64,000 nucleotides of DNA from Acidovorax kalamii (GTDB lineage: Bacteria > Pseudomonadota > Gammaproteobacteria > Burkholderiales > Burkholderiaceae_C): the NCBI RefSeq assembly GCF_002245625.1, contig NZ_NOIG01000004.1:1-64000 (forward strand), in the 5' to 3' direction. Numbering within the stretch: the stretch's first letter is position 1; each line of letters opens with the position of its first letter. The translations under genes were made by a program, and so were the position numbers. The notes beneath the pieces were generated by a model. The model made no database searches. It saw only the letters and a list, made by a program, of their open reading frames with translations, and was not told the DNA's origin. Of the stretch, positions 7,665 to 15,430 are shown piece by piece.

Positions 7665-9224
7665 TTATTTGGAGCGCAGGAACAGCCGGTAGGCCGGGTT
7701 GAGCGTCTCTTCCACATAGGGGTAGCCCAGCGTGGCCAGGAAGGCGTCGAAGGTGGCGGTGTCTTCGGGTGGCACCTGCATGCCCACGAGGATGCGGCCG
7801 TAGTCTGCGCCCTGGTTGCGGTAGTGGAACAGGCTGATGTTCCAGGTGGGTTGCATCAGGCTCAGGAACTTGAGCAGCGCGCCCGGCCGTTCGGGGAAGG
7901 TGAAGCGCATCAGGCGTTCGTCCTGCGCCAGCGCCGAGTGGCCGCCCACGAGGTGGCGCAGATGCTCCTTGGCCAGTTCGTCGTGCGTCAGGTCCAGCGC
8001 TTCGAAGCCGTGGCGGCCGAAGTTCTTGGCGATCTTTTCCGATTCGCCCTTGCCATTGGTCGTCAGGCCCACAAACACATGGGCCTGGGCGGCGTCGCTG
8101 ATGCGGTAGTTGAACTCGGTCACATTGCGCGGGCCGCCGGGCAGGCCGCCCACCACCTCGCAAAAGCGGCGGAAGCTGCCGCGCTCTTCGGGGATGGTGA
8201 CGGCGAACAGGGCTTCGCGCTCTTCGCCCACCTCGGCGCGTTCCGCCACAAAGCGCAGGCGGTCGAAGTTCATGTTGGCGCCGCAGAGGATGGCGGCGTA
8301 GGTCTCGCCCTTGGTTTTGTTCTTGGCCACATATTGTTTGATGGCGGCCACGGCCAAGGCGCCTGCGGGCTCGACGATGCTGCGCGTGTCCACAAAGATG
8401 TCCTTGATGGCGGCGCAGACAGCGTCGGTGTCCACCGTCACGAATTCATCCACCAGGCCCTGGGCCACGCGGAAGGTTTCCTCGCCCACGAGCTTGACGG
8501 CCGTGCCGTCGGAGAACAGGCCCACATCGGGCAGCGTGACGCGCTGGTGGGCGTTGACGGACTGGATCATCGCGTCCGAGTCGTTCATCTGCACGCCGAT
8601 CACCTTGATCTCGGGCCGCACGGCCTTGATGTAGTTGGCCACGCCGGACACCAAGCCGCCGCCTCCTATGGCGACGAACACCGCGTCGAGCTGGTTGCTG
8701 CCCAGGCTTTGCAGCTGGCGCAGGATTTCCATGGCGATGGTGCCCTGGCCCGCGATGACCAGCGGGTCGTCAAAGGGGTGCACAAAGGTCAGGCCCTGCT
8801 CCTTCTGCAGGCGGGCGGCGTGCTCGTAGGCGTCGGAATAGCTTTCGCCGTGCAGCACCACGTCGCCACCCAGCGTCTTGACGGCATCCACCTTGAGTTG
8901 TGGCGTGGTGGTGGGCATGACAACCACTGCGCGCGTACCCAGCTTGTGGGCGCTCATGGCCACGCCCTGGGCATGGTTGCCGGCCGAGGCGCAGATCACG
9001 CCGCGCTGGAGCTGCTCAGACGTGAGGTGCGCCATCTTGTTGTAGGCGCCACGCAGCTTGAAGCTGAATACGGGCTGCTGGTCCTCGCGTTTCAAAAGCA
9101 CCTTGTTGTGCAGGCGGCGGCTGAGGCTCTTGGCCGGTTCCAGGGCCGACTCCACCGCCACGTCGTACACGCGGGCGGTCAGGATCTTCTTGAGGTAGTC
9201 GGCGGGGGTGAGGTTCTGGGTCAT
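7665..9224 (-). CDS. ilvA: Threonine ammonia-lyase (threonine dehydratase), biosynthetic
   Basis: 519 residues. This PLP enzyme deaminates threonine to 2-oxobutanoate, the first step of isoleucine synthesis. The PLP lysine lies in PVFSFKLRGAYNK (about Lys56), the phosphate-binding glycine loop in AIGGGGLVSGVANY, and the Asn/Ser motif in SAGNHAQGVAMS. Two C-terminal ACT-like regulatory domains (about 330-519; EREALFAVTIPEERGSF and ERLMRFTFPERPGALL) mark the allosteric, isoleucine-inhibited biosynthetic form rather than catabolic TdcB. ATG 9224 was chosen because the upstream in-frame extension is low-complexity. A structured element with a terminator lies 110 bp upstream on the same strand. 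Confidence 0.95.
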   Translation of the reverse strand: MTQNLTPADYLKKILTARVYDVAVESALEPAKSLSRRLHNKVLLKREDQQPVFSFKLRGAYNKMAHLTSEQLQRGVICASAGNHAQGVAMSAHKLGTRAVVVMPTTTPQLKVDAVKTLGGDVVLHGESYSDAYEHAARLQKEQGLTFVHPFDDPLVIAGQGTIAMEILRQLQSLGSNQLDAVFVAIGGGGLVSGVANYIKAVRPEIKVIGVQMNDSDAMIQSVNAHQRVTLPDVGLFSDGTAVKLVGEETFRVAQGLVDEFVTVDTDAVCAAIKDIFVDTRSIVEPAGALAVAAIKQYVAKNKTKGETYAAILCGANMNFDRLRFVAERAEVGEEREALFAVTIPEERGSFRRFCEVVGGLPGGPRNVTEFNYRISDAAQAHVFVGLTTNGKGESEKIAKNFGRHGFEALDLTHDELAKEHLRHLVGGHSALAQDERLMRFTFPERPGALLKFLSLMQPTWNISLFHYRNQGADYGRILVGMQVPPEDTATFDAFLATLGYPYVEETLNPAYRLFLRSK

Positions 9225-9332
9225 GGCAGGGCAGGTGGGGCCGCCACGGGGCAGCGGCGGGGCCCACATCATAGGGGGTCGGTTTTTGTGGGCCGATTTG
9301 CCGGCGGGGCCCGCCACACGACCGGTTCAGCC

Positions 9333-9400
9333 AAAAAAAAGCCCCGGGCCGTGAGGCCTGGGGCTAATCCATCCTTTGAGGAGATGGAGGAGACAATCGG
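9333..9400 (-). ncRNA. Candidate small RNA 3' part or ilvA leader/attenuator with anti-Shine-Dalgarno motif
   Basis: On the minus strand TTGTCTCCTCCATCTCCTC is followed by two hairpins. The first is TCCATC/GATGGA (9368-9388) with TCCTCAAAG in the loop. The second is an 11-bp GC-rich stem (9340-9365, loop TCAC/GTGA) ending in eight T residues (9333-9340), a textbook intrinsic terminator. It cannot be the terminator of any recognised gene: the next minus-strand gene upstream is coq7 beyond the oppositely oriented OsmC gene. The transcript start is not determined. It may be an independent small RNA or an attenuator in front of ilvA. The preceding small frame is not rich in Ile, Leu, Val or Thr codons. 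Confidence 0.5.
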
Positions 9401-9582
9401 TGCAGGGCAAGTGCCGGGTTCCGGGCTTCTTGCCGTCTGCCGCTTCTTTTCCGTTCGAAAGCGGCAGCGCTTGGGCTAAGTTTAGCGCGAGTCTTGTTGC
9501 GATGCAGCAAAATTCGCATCAAATTCTTTTCGTTTCGGTTTTCCGTGCGAAAAAAACCACGTGTCACACAGGAGAAACACAA

Positions 9583-10032
9583 ATGGAATGCACAGTCAGT
9601 TGGACCGGCAGAGCGGGCACCCGCTCGGGCATGGGGTTTGTAGCCGAAACCGGCAGCGGCCATGTTTTGACCATGGACGGCGCCCCGGATGCGGCCAACC
9701 CTGCCAATGGCGGGCAGAACCTGGCGCCCCGGCCCATGGAAACCGTGCTGGCGGGCACGGGCGGCTGCACGGCCTATGACGTGGTGCTGATCCTCAAGCG
9801 CGGCCGCCATGATGTGCGTGGCTGCAGCGTCAAGCTGACCACCGAGCGCGCCGAGACCGACCCCAAGGTGTTTACCAAGATCCACATGCACTTCACAGTG
9901 ACCGGCAAGGGCATTCCGGCGGCGGCCGTGGAGCGCGCCATTGCCATGAGCCACGACAAATACTGCTCGGCCAGCATCATGCTGGGGAAAACGGCGGACA
10001 TCACCACTGGGTTCGAAGTGCTGGAGGCCTGA
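9583..10032 (+). CDS. OsmC family protein
   Basis: 149 residues of the OsmC/Ohr peroxidase superfamily. The two family cysteines are present: Cys62 in GTGGCTAYDVVLIL, at the start of the central helix, and Cys128 in SHDKYCSASIMLG. The spacing fits the thiol peroxidase pair that reduces organic hydroperoxides. The sequence is closer to the YhfA-type OsmC subgroup than to Ohr, so a true peroxidase role is not certain. ATG 9583 is preceded by a good GGAGAAACACAA ribosome-binding site. It is monocistronic, facing coq7. Confidence 0.88.
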   Translation: MECTVSWTGRAGTRSGMGFVAETGSGHVLTMDGAPDAANPANGGQNLAPRPMETVLAGTGGCTAYDVVLILKRGRHDVRGCSVKLTTERAETDPKVFTKIHMHFTVTGKGIPAAAVERAIAMSHDKYCSASIMLGKTADITTGFEVLEA

Positions 10033-10068
10033 GGCCTGCCGGGGCGGTCAAGTCCCGGAAGCTGCTGC

Positions 10069-10686
10069 TCAGAGGTAATGGGCGGTGGTGGTCATGACCT
10101 TGGCCGCCGCCTTCATGGCCAGGCGCGCCGGTGCGGGCAACTCCAGCGCGCCGGATGCACGGGCCTGTGCGGCGTGTCGTTCCTCGTCGTCTTTCATGCG
10201 TGCCACCACAGCCCGGGAGGCGAGGTCGTGCTCCGGGAGCCGGTCCAGGTGACTTTGCAGGTGGGCGGCCACCTGGTTTTCCGTTTCCACCACAAACCCC
10301 AGGCTGGCCCGGTCGCTCACTTTGGCCGCCGCCAGGCCCAGGGCAAATGCGCCCGCAAACCACAGGGGGTTGAGCAGGCTGGGCCGGGCGCCGAGTGCGT
10401 CCAGCCGTTGCCGGGTCCAGGCCAGATGGTCGGTTTCTTCGCGCGCCGCCTCTTGCAGGTGCGCGCGCAAGGCGGGGTCACGGGTCACGGCGGCCTGTGC
10501 GGTGTAAAGCGCCTGTGCGCACACCTCGCCTACGTGGTTCACGCGCATCAGGGCGCCGGCAAGCCGCTTCTCGCTAGGCTCCAGTGCGGCTTCGGCCATG
10601 CCATGGGCGGGCGTCTTTTCGGCCGCCCGATGGGATGCAAAAAGGGTGCGCAATGCGCTGTCTGCAGCTGTAAAAAAAGCGTCCAT
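10069..10686 (-). CDS. coq7: 2-polyprenyl-3-methyl-6-methoxy-1,4-benzoquinone monooxygenase
   Basis: 205 residues, the usual length for bacterial Coq7/UbiM-type C5/C6 hydroxylases of ubiquinone synthesis. The carboxylate-bridged di-iron ligands are visible as the E in [32 protein letters not shown] and [10 protein letters not shown] (ExxH pairs). The hydrophobic segment [16 protein letters not shown] fits peripheral binding to the membrane. ATG 10686 is preferred to the upstream extension, which has no support. It converges on the OsmC gene. Confidence 0.93.
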   Translation of the reverse strand: MDAFFTAADSALRTLFASHRAAEKTPAHGMAEAALEPSEKRLAGALMRVNHVGEVCAQALYTAQAAVTRDPALRAHLQEAAREETDHLAWTRQRLDALGARPSLLNPLWFAGAFALGLAAAKVSDRASLGFVVETENQVAAHLQSHLDRLPEHDLASRAVVARMKDDEERHAAQARASGALELPAPARLAMKAAAKVMTTTAHYL

Positions 10687-10804
10687 GGAGAGCTTGGGGT
10701 GCGAAGTTGTGCCGAAACACAAATTGCACCTTGATACAAAAAATCAATGTGCGGGGCACGGGAGTTGCATGGCCAAGAGCGATTCTGCCCCCATGCACTG
10801 GAAT

Positions 10805-10820
10805 GTTGCAACACTGCAAC
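10805..10820. promoter_or_regulatory. Perfect dyad upstream of porin (possible operator)
   Basis: GTTGCAACACTGCAAC is a 6-4-6 perfect inverted repeat located 180 bp upstream of the porin start, in the 314-bp gap between divergent coq7 and the porin. It could bind a dimeric regulator of either gene. No regulator can be named. The rest of the gap (10687-11000) holds a likely long porin leader ending in GGAGTAACTCGCA before ATG 11001. Confidence 0.35.
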
Positions 10821-11000
10821 GGAATTTCCCTTTCGGGGCGATTGTGGGTGAATTCCTTTGCGAAACCTGGCCGGGTCTGGTGCAATAAGAGCAACTTCCC
10901 CACCAGGAGGTTGGCCCGGGAAACCGGCGGGACTGTGCAGGTGCTTTCACCATAGACCCCCCGTACCGGAGCCCGATGTTTAACCTTGGAGTAACTCGCA

Positions 11001-12047
11001 ATGAAAAAATCCCTGATTGCCCTGGCTGTGCTGGCTGCTTCCGGCGCTGCAATGGCTCAATCTTCCGTGACCCTGTTCGGCGTGGTTGACGCAACCTATG
11101 CCTACGGTTCCGGCAGCGTCTCTAACAAGTCGCAACTGACGAACTCCGGCTACAACAGCAGCCGTCTGGGTTTCCGTGGCGTTGAAGATCTGGGTGGCGG
11201 TCTGTCCGCTTCGTTCTGGCTCGAAGCTGGCGTGAACAACGACAACGGCACCGGCGGCGTTACCAACACCAACAACCAAGCAGCTACCAGCACCGGCGGC
11301 GGCCTGACTTTCAACCGTCGTTCGACGGTCAGCCTGAACGGCGGCTTCGGTGAAGTGCGTCTGGGCCGTGATTACACCCCCCAATTCTGGAACCTGACTG
11401 TGTTCGATCCGTTCGGCACGAACGGCGTGGGCACGACCCAAACCCTGAACTCCAGCCTGGGTGGCCCTACCACCGTTCGCGCTTCGAACGCTATTGGCTA
11501 CTTCCTGCCTGGCAACCTGGGCGGCTTCTACGGTCAAGCCCAGTACTACATGGGTGAGAACAACAGCGGCACGCCTAACAAGAAGGACGGCAACGGCCTG
11601 GCTCTGCGCGCTGGCTATGCCAACGGCCCCATCAACGCCGCTATCGCCTTCTCCGAAACCAAGTTCCTGACTGGCAACATCAAGTCCTGGAACCTGGGTG
11701 GTCAGTACGATCTGGGCGTGGCCAAGATCATGGCTCACTACAGCAACGACGACATCAAGAACGGCAACGAAGGCACTGGCTTCCTGATCGGTGGTCTGAT
11801 CCCCGTGGGCGCTGGCGAAGTTCGTCTGGCTTACTCCACGTACAAGATCGACACCGTGGGTGCTGATCCCCGTTCGAACAAGATCGCTCTGGGCTACGTG
11901 CACAACCTGTCCAAGCGCACCGCTCTGTACACCACGTTCGCTCGCGTGAGCAACAAGAACGGCGCTGCTCAAGCTCTGAACGGTTCCGTGACTGCTGCAA
12001 ACCGCAACTCGACCGGTTACGACTTCGGTATCCGTCACAGCTTCTAA
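11001..12047 (+). CDS. Gram-negative porin (Omp32-type, trimeric general porin)
   Basis: 348 residues. A clean signal peptide, MKKSLIALAVLAASGAAMA|Q, is followed by the classical porin start SSVTLFGVVDATYAYGSGS, and the protein ends in RHSF with the terminal Phe needed for Bam recognition. The repeated amphipathic strands (NSSRLGFRGVEDLGGGLSA, FNRRSTVSLNGGFGEVRLGR) are typical of betaproteobacterial Porin_4 proteins such as Omp32. Codon use is much more biased than in the neighbours (CTG, GGC, AAC, CGT), which suggests very high expression. A strong terminator follows at 12087. Confidence 0.95.
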   Translation: MKKSLIALAVLAASGAAMAQSSVTLFGVVDATYAYGSGSVSNKSQLTNSGYNSSRLGFRGVEDLGGGLSASFWLEAGVNNDNGTGGVTNTNNQAATSTGGGLTFNRRSTVSLNGGFGEVRLGRDYTPQFWNLTVFDPFGTNGVGTTQTLNSSLGGPTTVRASNAIGYFLPGNLGGFYGQAQYYMGENNSGTPNKKDGNGLALRAGYANGPINAAIAFSETKFLTGNIKSWNLGGQYDLGVAKIMAHYSNDDIKNGNEGTGFLIGGLIPVGAGEVRLAYSTYKIDTVGADPRSNKIALGYVHNLSKRTALYTTFARVSNKNGAAQALNGSVTAANRNSTGYDFGIRHSF

Positions 12048-12086
12048 TATCTACGCTGGCTTATGCCAGTGGTCGATACAAAAGCG

Positions 12087-12115
12087 AAAAAGCCGCCTTC
12101 GGGCGGCTTTTTTTG
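12087..12115 (+). terminator. Intrinsic terminator of porin gene
   Basis: AAAAAGCCGCC TTC GGGCGGC followed by seven T residues, 40 bp after the porin stop. Confidence 0.9.
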
Positions 12116-12559
12116 CTTGTGCGGATCCTGCGATTGGGGTTGCTGGTTTTGGGTATTGTTTATTTACGGTGACCGACGTGTGAATCGCTGTTGGGTGTGG
12201 CGCTGCTAATGCTGTGTGATGAATTCTGATGGTGTGGAGGTGGTAGTTCCTCGATCCCTGCTGTTTGGGTTTGTAGATGGTGCAGAGCGCTGGAGGCAAG
12301 GTTGGGAAAGCTCTGGTGCTTCGAGCGCCACATGAGGGATGTTGGTCCTGTGTTGCTGCGGGTTGTGGTCCCTTGTAACCCTATTTCAGCTGCAATCTCT
12401 TTGGGGTAAAGGATGTCAGCCGATTGGCACCATCCTTGCATGGGATGCTTGCCGAAAGCAGCGTGGATTGGCCCTTCGGTGTACCCGGGATTCAGGGATT
12501 TCCCGTTGGCTATAGAGCAATCATTACTGCATAGTAAAACTTTTATTCAAGAGGGTTCC
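12116..12559. other. Long, AT-richer intergenic region between porin and peptide-binding protein gene
   Basis: About 440 bp of visibly lower GC than the genes around it. I find no convincing gene: minus-strand frames of 82 and 93 codons lack ribosome-binding sites and have atypical codon use. Near 12413-12430 ATTGGCACCATCCTTGCATG is followed by a partly complementary stretch. The last 60 bp before ATG 12560 are AT-rich and probably hold the promoter of the peptide transporter cluster. Confidence 0.5.
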
Positions 12560-14140
12560 ATGAAACTCAAATACAGTCTTTTGTCGGTGGCTGCAGCTGC
12601 CGCGCTGTTGTGTGCACCTGTGGTGCATGCCAAGCCCTTCAAATGGGCGAGCCAGGGAGAAATCGCCACGTGGGATATCCACTCTCAAAACAATGCCCTG
12701 CAAAATGGCATTCACGCCAACGTGTATGAGAGCCTGGTTTACTACAACAGCAAGACATTTGAGGTGGAGCCTGTGTTGGCAACCGCCTGGAAGGAAGTCA
12801 GCCCCACGCAGGTGCGTTTTACCTTGCGTCAGGGTGTCAAGTTCCATGATGGTTCCACGCTGACCACGGACGATGCCGTGTATTCGATCCAGCGTGCCAT
12901 GGCCAAGACCTCGAACTTCACGCCTTATGTCCAGGGCATCAGCAAGGTCGCCAAGGTAGATGCCCAGACTTTCGATGTGATCCTGTCGGCCCCCAATCCG
13001 GTGCTGCTGCGCCAGATGACCGAGCTGCGCATCATGAGCAAGGCATGGGCAGAAAAGAACAAGTCGGTCGAGCCCAAGGACATCAAGGGCACGGACGAAA
13101 ACTTTGCGCACCGCAATGCCATGGGCACGGGCCCCTACACGCTGGATTCGTGGCAGCCCGATGTGAAGATGGTGTTCAAGCGCAACCCCAACTGGTGGGG
13201 CAAGATGGACGGGAATGTGACCGAGATCGTCTACACCCCCATCAAGTCGGCCGCCACACGCATTGCGGCGCTGCTGTCGGGCGAAGTGGACATGGTGCTG
13301 GACCCCACGCCCCAGGATCTGGGCCGCCTGCGCGCCAGCCCTGACCTCAAGGTGATTGACGGTGTGGAAAACCGCACCATCTTCCTCGGCATGGACCAGT
13401 TCCGTGAAGAACTCCCGGGTTCCAACATCAAGGGCAAGAATCCGCTCAAGGACGTGCGCGTGCGCAAGGCGCTGTACCAGGCCATTGATGCGGAAACGAT
13501 CTCGCGCAACATCATGCGCGGCCTGGGCAAGCCGACGGGAACCCTGGTGTCGCCCCAGGTGGCGGGTTACACCGAAGCGGTGGGCAAGCGTTTCCCCTAC
13601 AGCGTGGAAGCTTCCAAGAAGCTGCTGGCCGAAGCGGGCTATCCCGATGGTTTTGAAGTGGACTTTGCCTGCCCCAACAACCGCTACATCAACGATGAGG
13701 CCATCTGCCAGGCCGTGACCGCCATGTGGTCGCGCGTGGGGGTCAAGGCCAAGCTGCGCACGCTGCCGTTGGTGAACTACTTCCCGATGATCCAGCGCTA
13801 CGAAGCCAGCATCTACATGCTGGGCTGGGGCGTGCCGACCTTCGACGCGCTGTACAGCCTGCAGTCGCTGGTGCGCACTGTGGGCCAGGGTGGCGACGGC
13901 AACTACAACGTGGGCCGCTACAGCAACCAGCGCATGGACTACCTGGTGGATCGCATCAAGGCGGAAACCGATGCGCCCGTGCGCTCGCGCATGTTGACCG
14001 AAGCGCTGCAGTTGTCCAACGACACGGTGTCTCACATTCCGCTGCATGACCAGGTGATCCCATGGGCCATGAAGAAGAACGTGGAACTGGTCCACCGCGC
14101 CGATAACCGCGTGGACATGCGTACGGTCAAGGTGAACTGA
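12560..14140 (+). CDS. Peptide ABC transporter substrate-binding protein (DppA/OppA family, SBP_bac_5), first paralogue
   Basis: 526 residues, with signal peptide MKLKYSLLSVAAAAALLCAP to about residue 24 (VVHA|K). The SBP_bac_5 fold is clear from FTLRQGVKFHDGSTLTTDD, GTGPYTLDSWQ and AALLSGEVDMVLDP. Two cysteines in FACPNNRYINDEAICQ probably form a disulfide. Cluster C peptide-binding proteins deliver di- or oligopeptides or related amides to a periplasm-facing permease. It is the first gene of a seven-gene cluster and has its own terminator at 14158, so it may be expressed above the level of the rest. It is paralogous and equal in length to the protein at 16738. Confidence 0.93.
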   Translation: MKLKYSLLSVAAAAALLCAPVVHAKPFKWASQGEIATWDIHSQNNALQNGIHANVYESLVYYNSKTFEVEPVLATAWKEVSPTQVRFTLRQGVKFHDGSTLTTDDAVYSIQRAMAKTSNFTPYVQGISKVAKVDAQTFDVILSAPNPVLLRQMTELRIMSKAWAEKNKSVEPKDIKGTDENFAHRNAMGTGPYTLDSWQPDVKMVFKRNPNWWGKMDGNVTEIVYTPIKSAATRIAALLSGEVDMVLDPTPQDLGRLRASPDLKVIDGVENRTIFLGMDQFREELPGSNIKGKNPLKDVRVRKALYQAIDAETISRNIMRGLGKPTGTLVSPQVAGYTEAVGKRFPYSVEASKKLLAEAGYPDGFEVDFACPNNRYINDEAICQAVTAMWSRVGVKAKLRTLPLVNYFPMIQRYEASIYMLGWGVPTFDALYSLQSLVRTVGQGGDGNYNVGRYSNQRMDYLVDRIKAETDAPVRSRMLTEALQLSNDTVSHIPLHDQVIPWAMKKNVELVHRADNRVDMRTVKVN

Positions 14141-14157
14141 TCTCCCTCAGCCTGAAG

Positions 14158-14190
14158 AGAGCAAGGGCCCTGTGGTCCTTGCTCTTTTTT
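14158..14190 (+). terminator. Intrinsic terminator after first peptide-binding protein gene
   Basis: AGAGCAAGG / CCTTGCTCT stem with six T residues, 18 bp after the stop codon and before the permease. Read-through is probably needed for downstream genes unless a promoter lies at 14191-14278. Confidence 0.85.
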
Positions 14191-14278
14191 GACTTAGATT
14201 GAAGACGTTTCGCCCACCGGCGCCCTGGCCATCAAAAGTGGCTGCGGCGCTCCTATCGAACACTCACTCGACTCTCCG

Positions 14279-15259
14279 ATGCTTGCCTTTATATTGCGCC
14301 GCCTGATCCAGGCTGTGATTGTCATGATCACGGTGGCCTTCATCTCCTTCATGCTGTTCCAGTATGTGGGAGATCCCGTGGTGTTCCTGCTGGGCCAGGA
14401 TGCCACCCCTGAACAGATCCGTGAGCTGCGCGCCTCACTCGGTCTGGACAAACCCTTTTTTGTGCAGTTTGGCCACTTCCTGGTGAACGCAGCGCAAGGC
14501 GAATTCGGCCTGAGCCTGCGCCAGGGCGCGAAGGTCTCGCGACTGATCGCGGAGCGGTTTCCCGCCACGCTGGAGCTGGCCCTGGTGGCTGCCTTCCTGG
14601 CCCTGGTGATTGGCGTGCCCATGGGGGTCTATGCCGCCCTCAAGCGCGGCACCTTCACCAGCCAGCTGTTCATGACCATCTCTCTGCTGGGCGTGTCGCT
14701 GCCCACCTTCCTGATCGGCATCCTGCTGATCCTGGTGTTTGCGGTCACCCTGGGCTGGTTCCCCAGCTTTGGACGTGGTGAAGTGGTTCAGATGGGGTGG
14801 TGGAGCACAGGCCTGCTCAAGGCCAAGGGCTGGCACCACATCATCCTGCCGGCAGTCACCTTGGCGATCTTCCAGCTCACGCTGATCATGCGGCTGGTGC
14901 GGGCTGAAATGCTGGAGGTGCTGCGCACCGACTACATCAAGTTTGCGCGCGCACGGGGCCTGTCCAACCGGGCGATCCACTTCGGCCATGCGCTCAAGAA
15001 CACGCTGGTGCCTGTGATGACCATCACCGGCCTCCAGCTTGGTGGCCTGATCGCGTTTGCCATCATCACCGAGACCGTGTTCCAGTGGCCGGGCATGGGT
15101 CTGCTGTTCATCCAGGCCGTGACCTTTGCCGACATCCCTGTGATGGCCGCCTACCTCTGCCTGATTGCCCTGATTTTTGTGGTCATCAATCTGGTGGTGG
15201 ATCTGTTGTACTTTGCGGTGGACCCCCGCCTGCGCGTGGGCAAGGCGGGAGGCCACTAG
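14279..15259 (+). CDS. dppB: Peptide ABC transporter permease (DppB family)
   Basis: 326 residues. MLAFILRRLIQAVIVMITVA is the standard DppB/OppB opening: first transmembrane helix with RR just before it. A large periplasmic loop follows (DATPEQIRELRASLGLDKPF), then five more helices. The cytoplasmic EAA loop is MLEVLRTDYIKFARARGLSN. It forms the membrane channel with the DppC-like protein at 18437. The start lies 138 bp after the binding protein gene, across a terminator. Its stop is followed within 10 bp by interspersed repeat copy C. Confidence 0.93.
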   Translation: MLAFILRRLIQAVIVMITVAFISFMLFQYVGDPVVFLLGQDATPEQIRELRASLGLDKPFFVQFGHFLVNAAQGEFGLSLRQGAKVSRLIAERFPATLELALVAAFLALVIGVPMGVYAALKRGTFTSQLFMTISLLGVSLPTFLIGILLILVFAVTLGWFPSFGRGEVVQMGWWSTGLLKAKGWHHIILPAVTLAIFQLTLIMRLVRAEMLEVLRTDYIKFARARGLSNRAIHFGHALKNTLVPVMTITGLQLGGLIAFAIITETVFQWPGMGLLFIQAVTFADIPVMAAYLCLIALIFVVINLVVDLLYFAVDPRLRVGKAGGH

Positions 15260-15260
15260 A

Positions 15261-15392
15261 GATGAAGCTCCCCCTGAGTCGCTTCGCGCCTTCCCCCTCT
15301 CTCGCATTGCGTTGCAATGCGGGAAGGGGACGCCCCCAGCGCGGCGGGGCGGCCCTTGCGCGGGGGCGCTGGCCTGGGCCGCGCCAGTTTCA
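15261..15392 (+). repeat. Intra-operon GC-rich repeat, copy C (full length)
   Basis: Starts ATGAAGCTCCCCCTGAGTCG right behind the permease stop. It continues with CTCTCGCATTGCGTTGCAAT, GGGGACGCCCCCAGCGCGGC and GGGGCGGCCCTTGCGCGGGG, and closes with CTGGCCTGGGCCGCGCCAGT. It is in the sense orientation relative to the operon and ends about 40 bp before the M20 gene start. It aligns with copy B. Confidence 0.85.
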
Positions 15393-15430
15393 CGCATTGT
15401 GGGTTGCGTGCAGCTCTGTGGACTACTGAA

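Noticed and set aside
12051-12441. Minus-strand frames of 82 and 93 codons in the AT-richer gap
   Set aside because: No ribosome-binding site, no recognisable motif, one overlaps the porin terminator; not supportable as genes.
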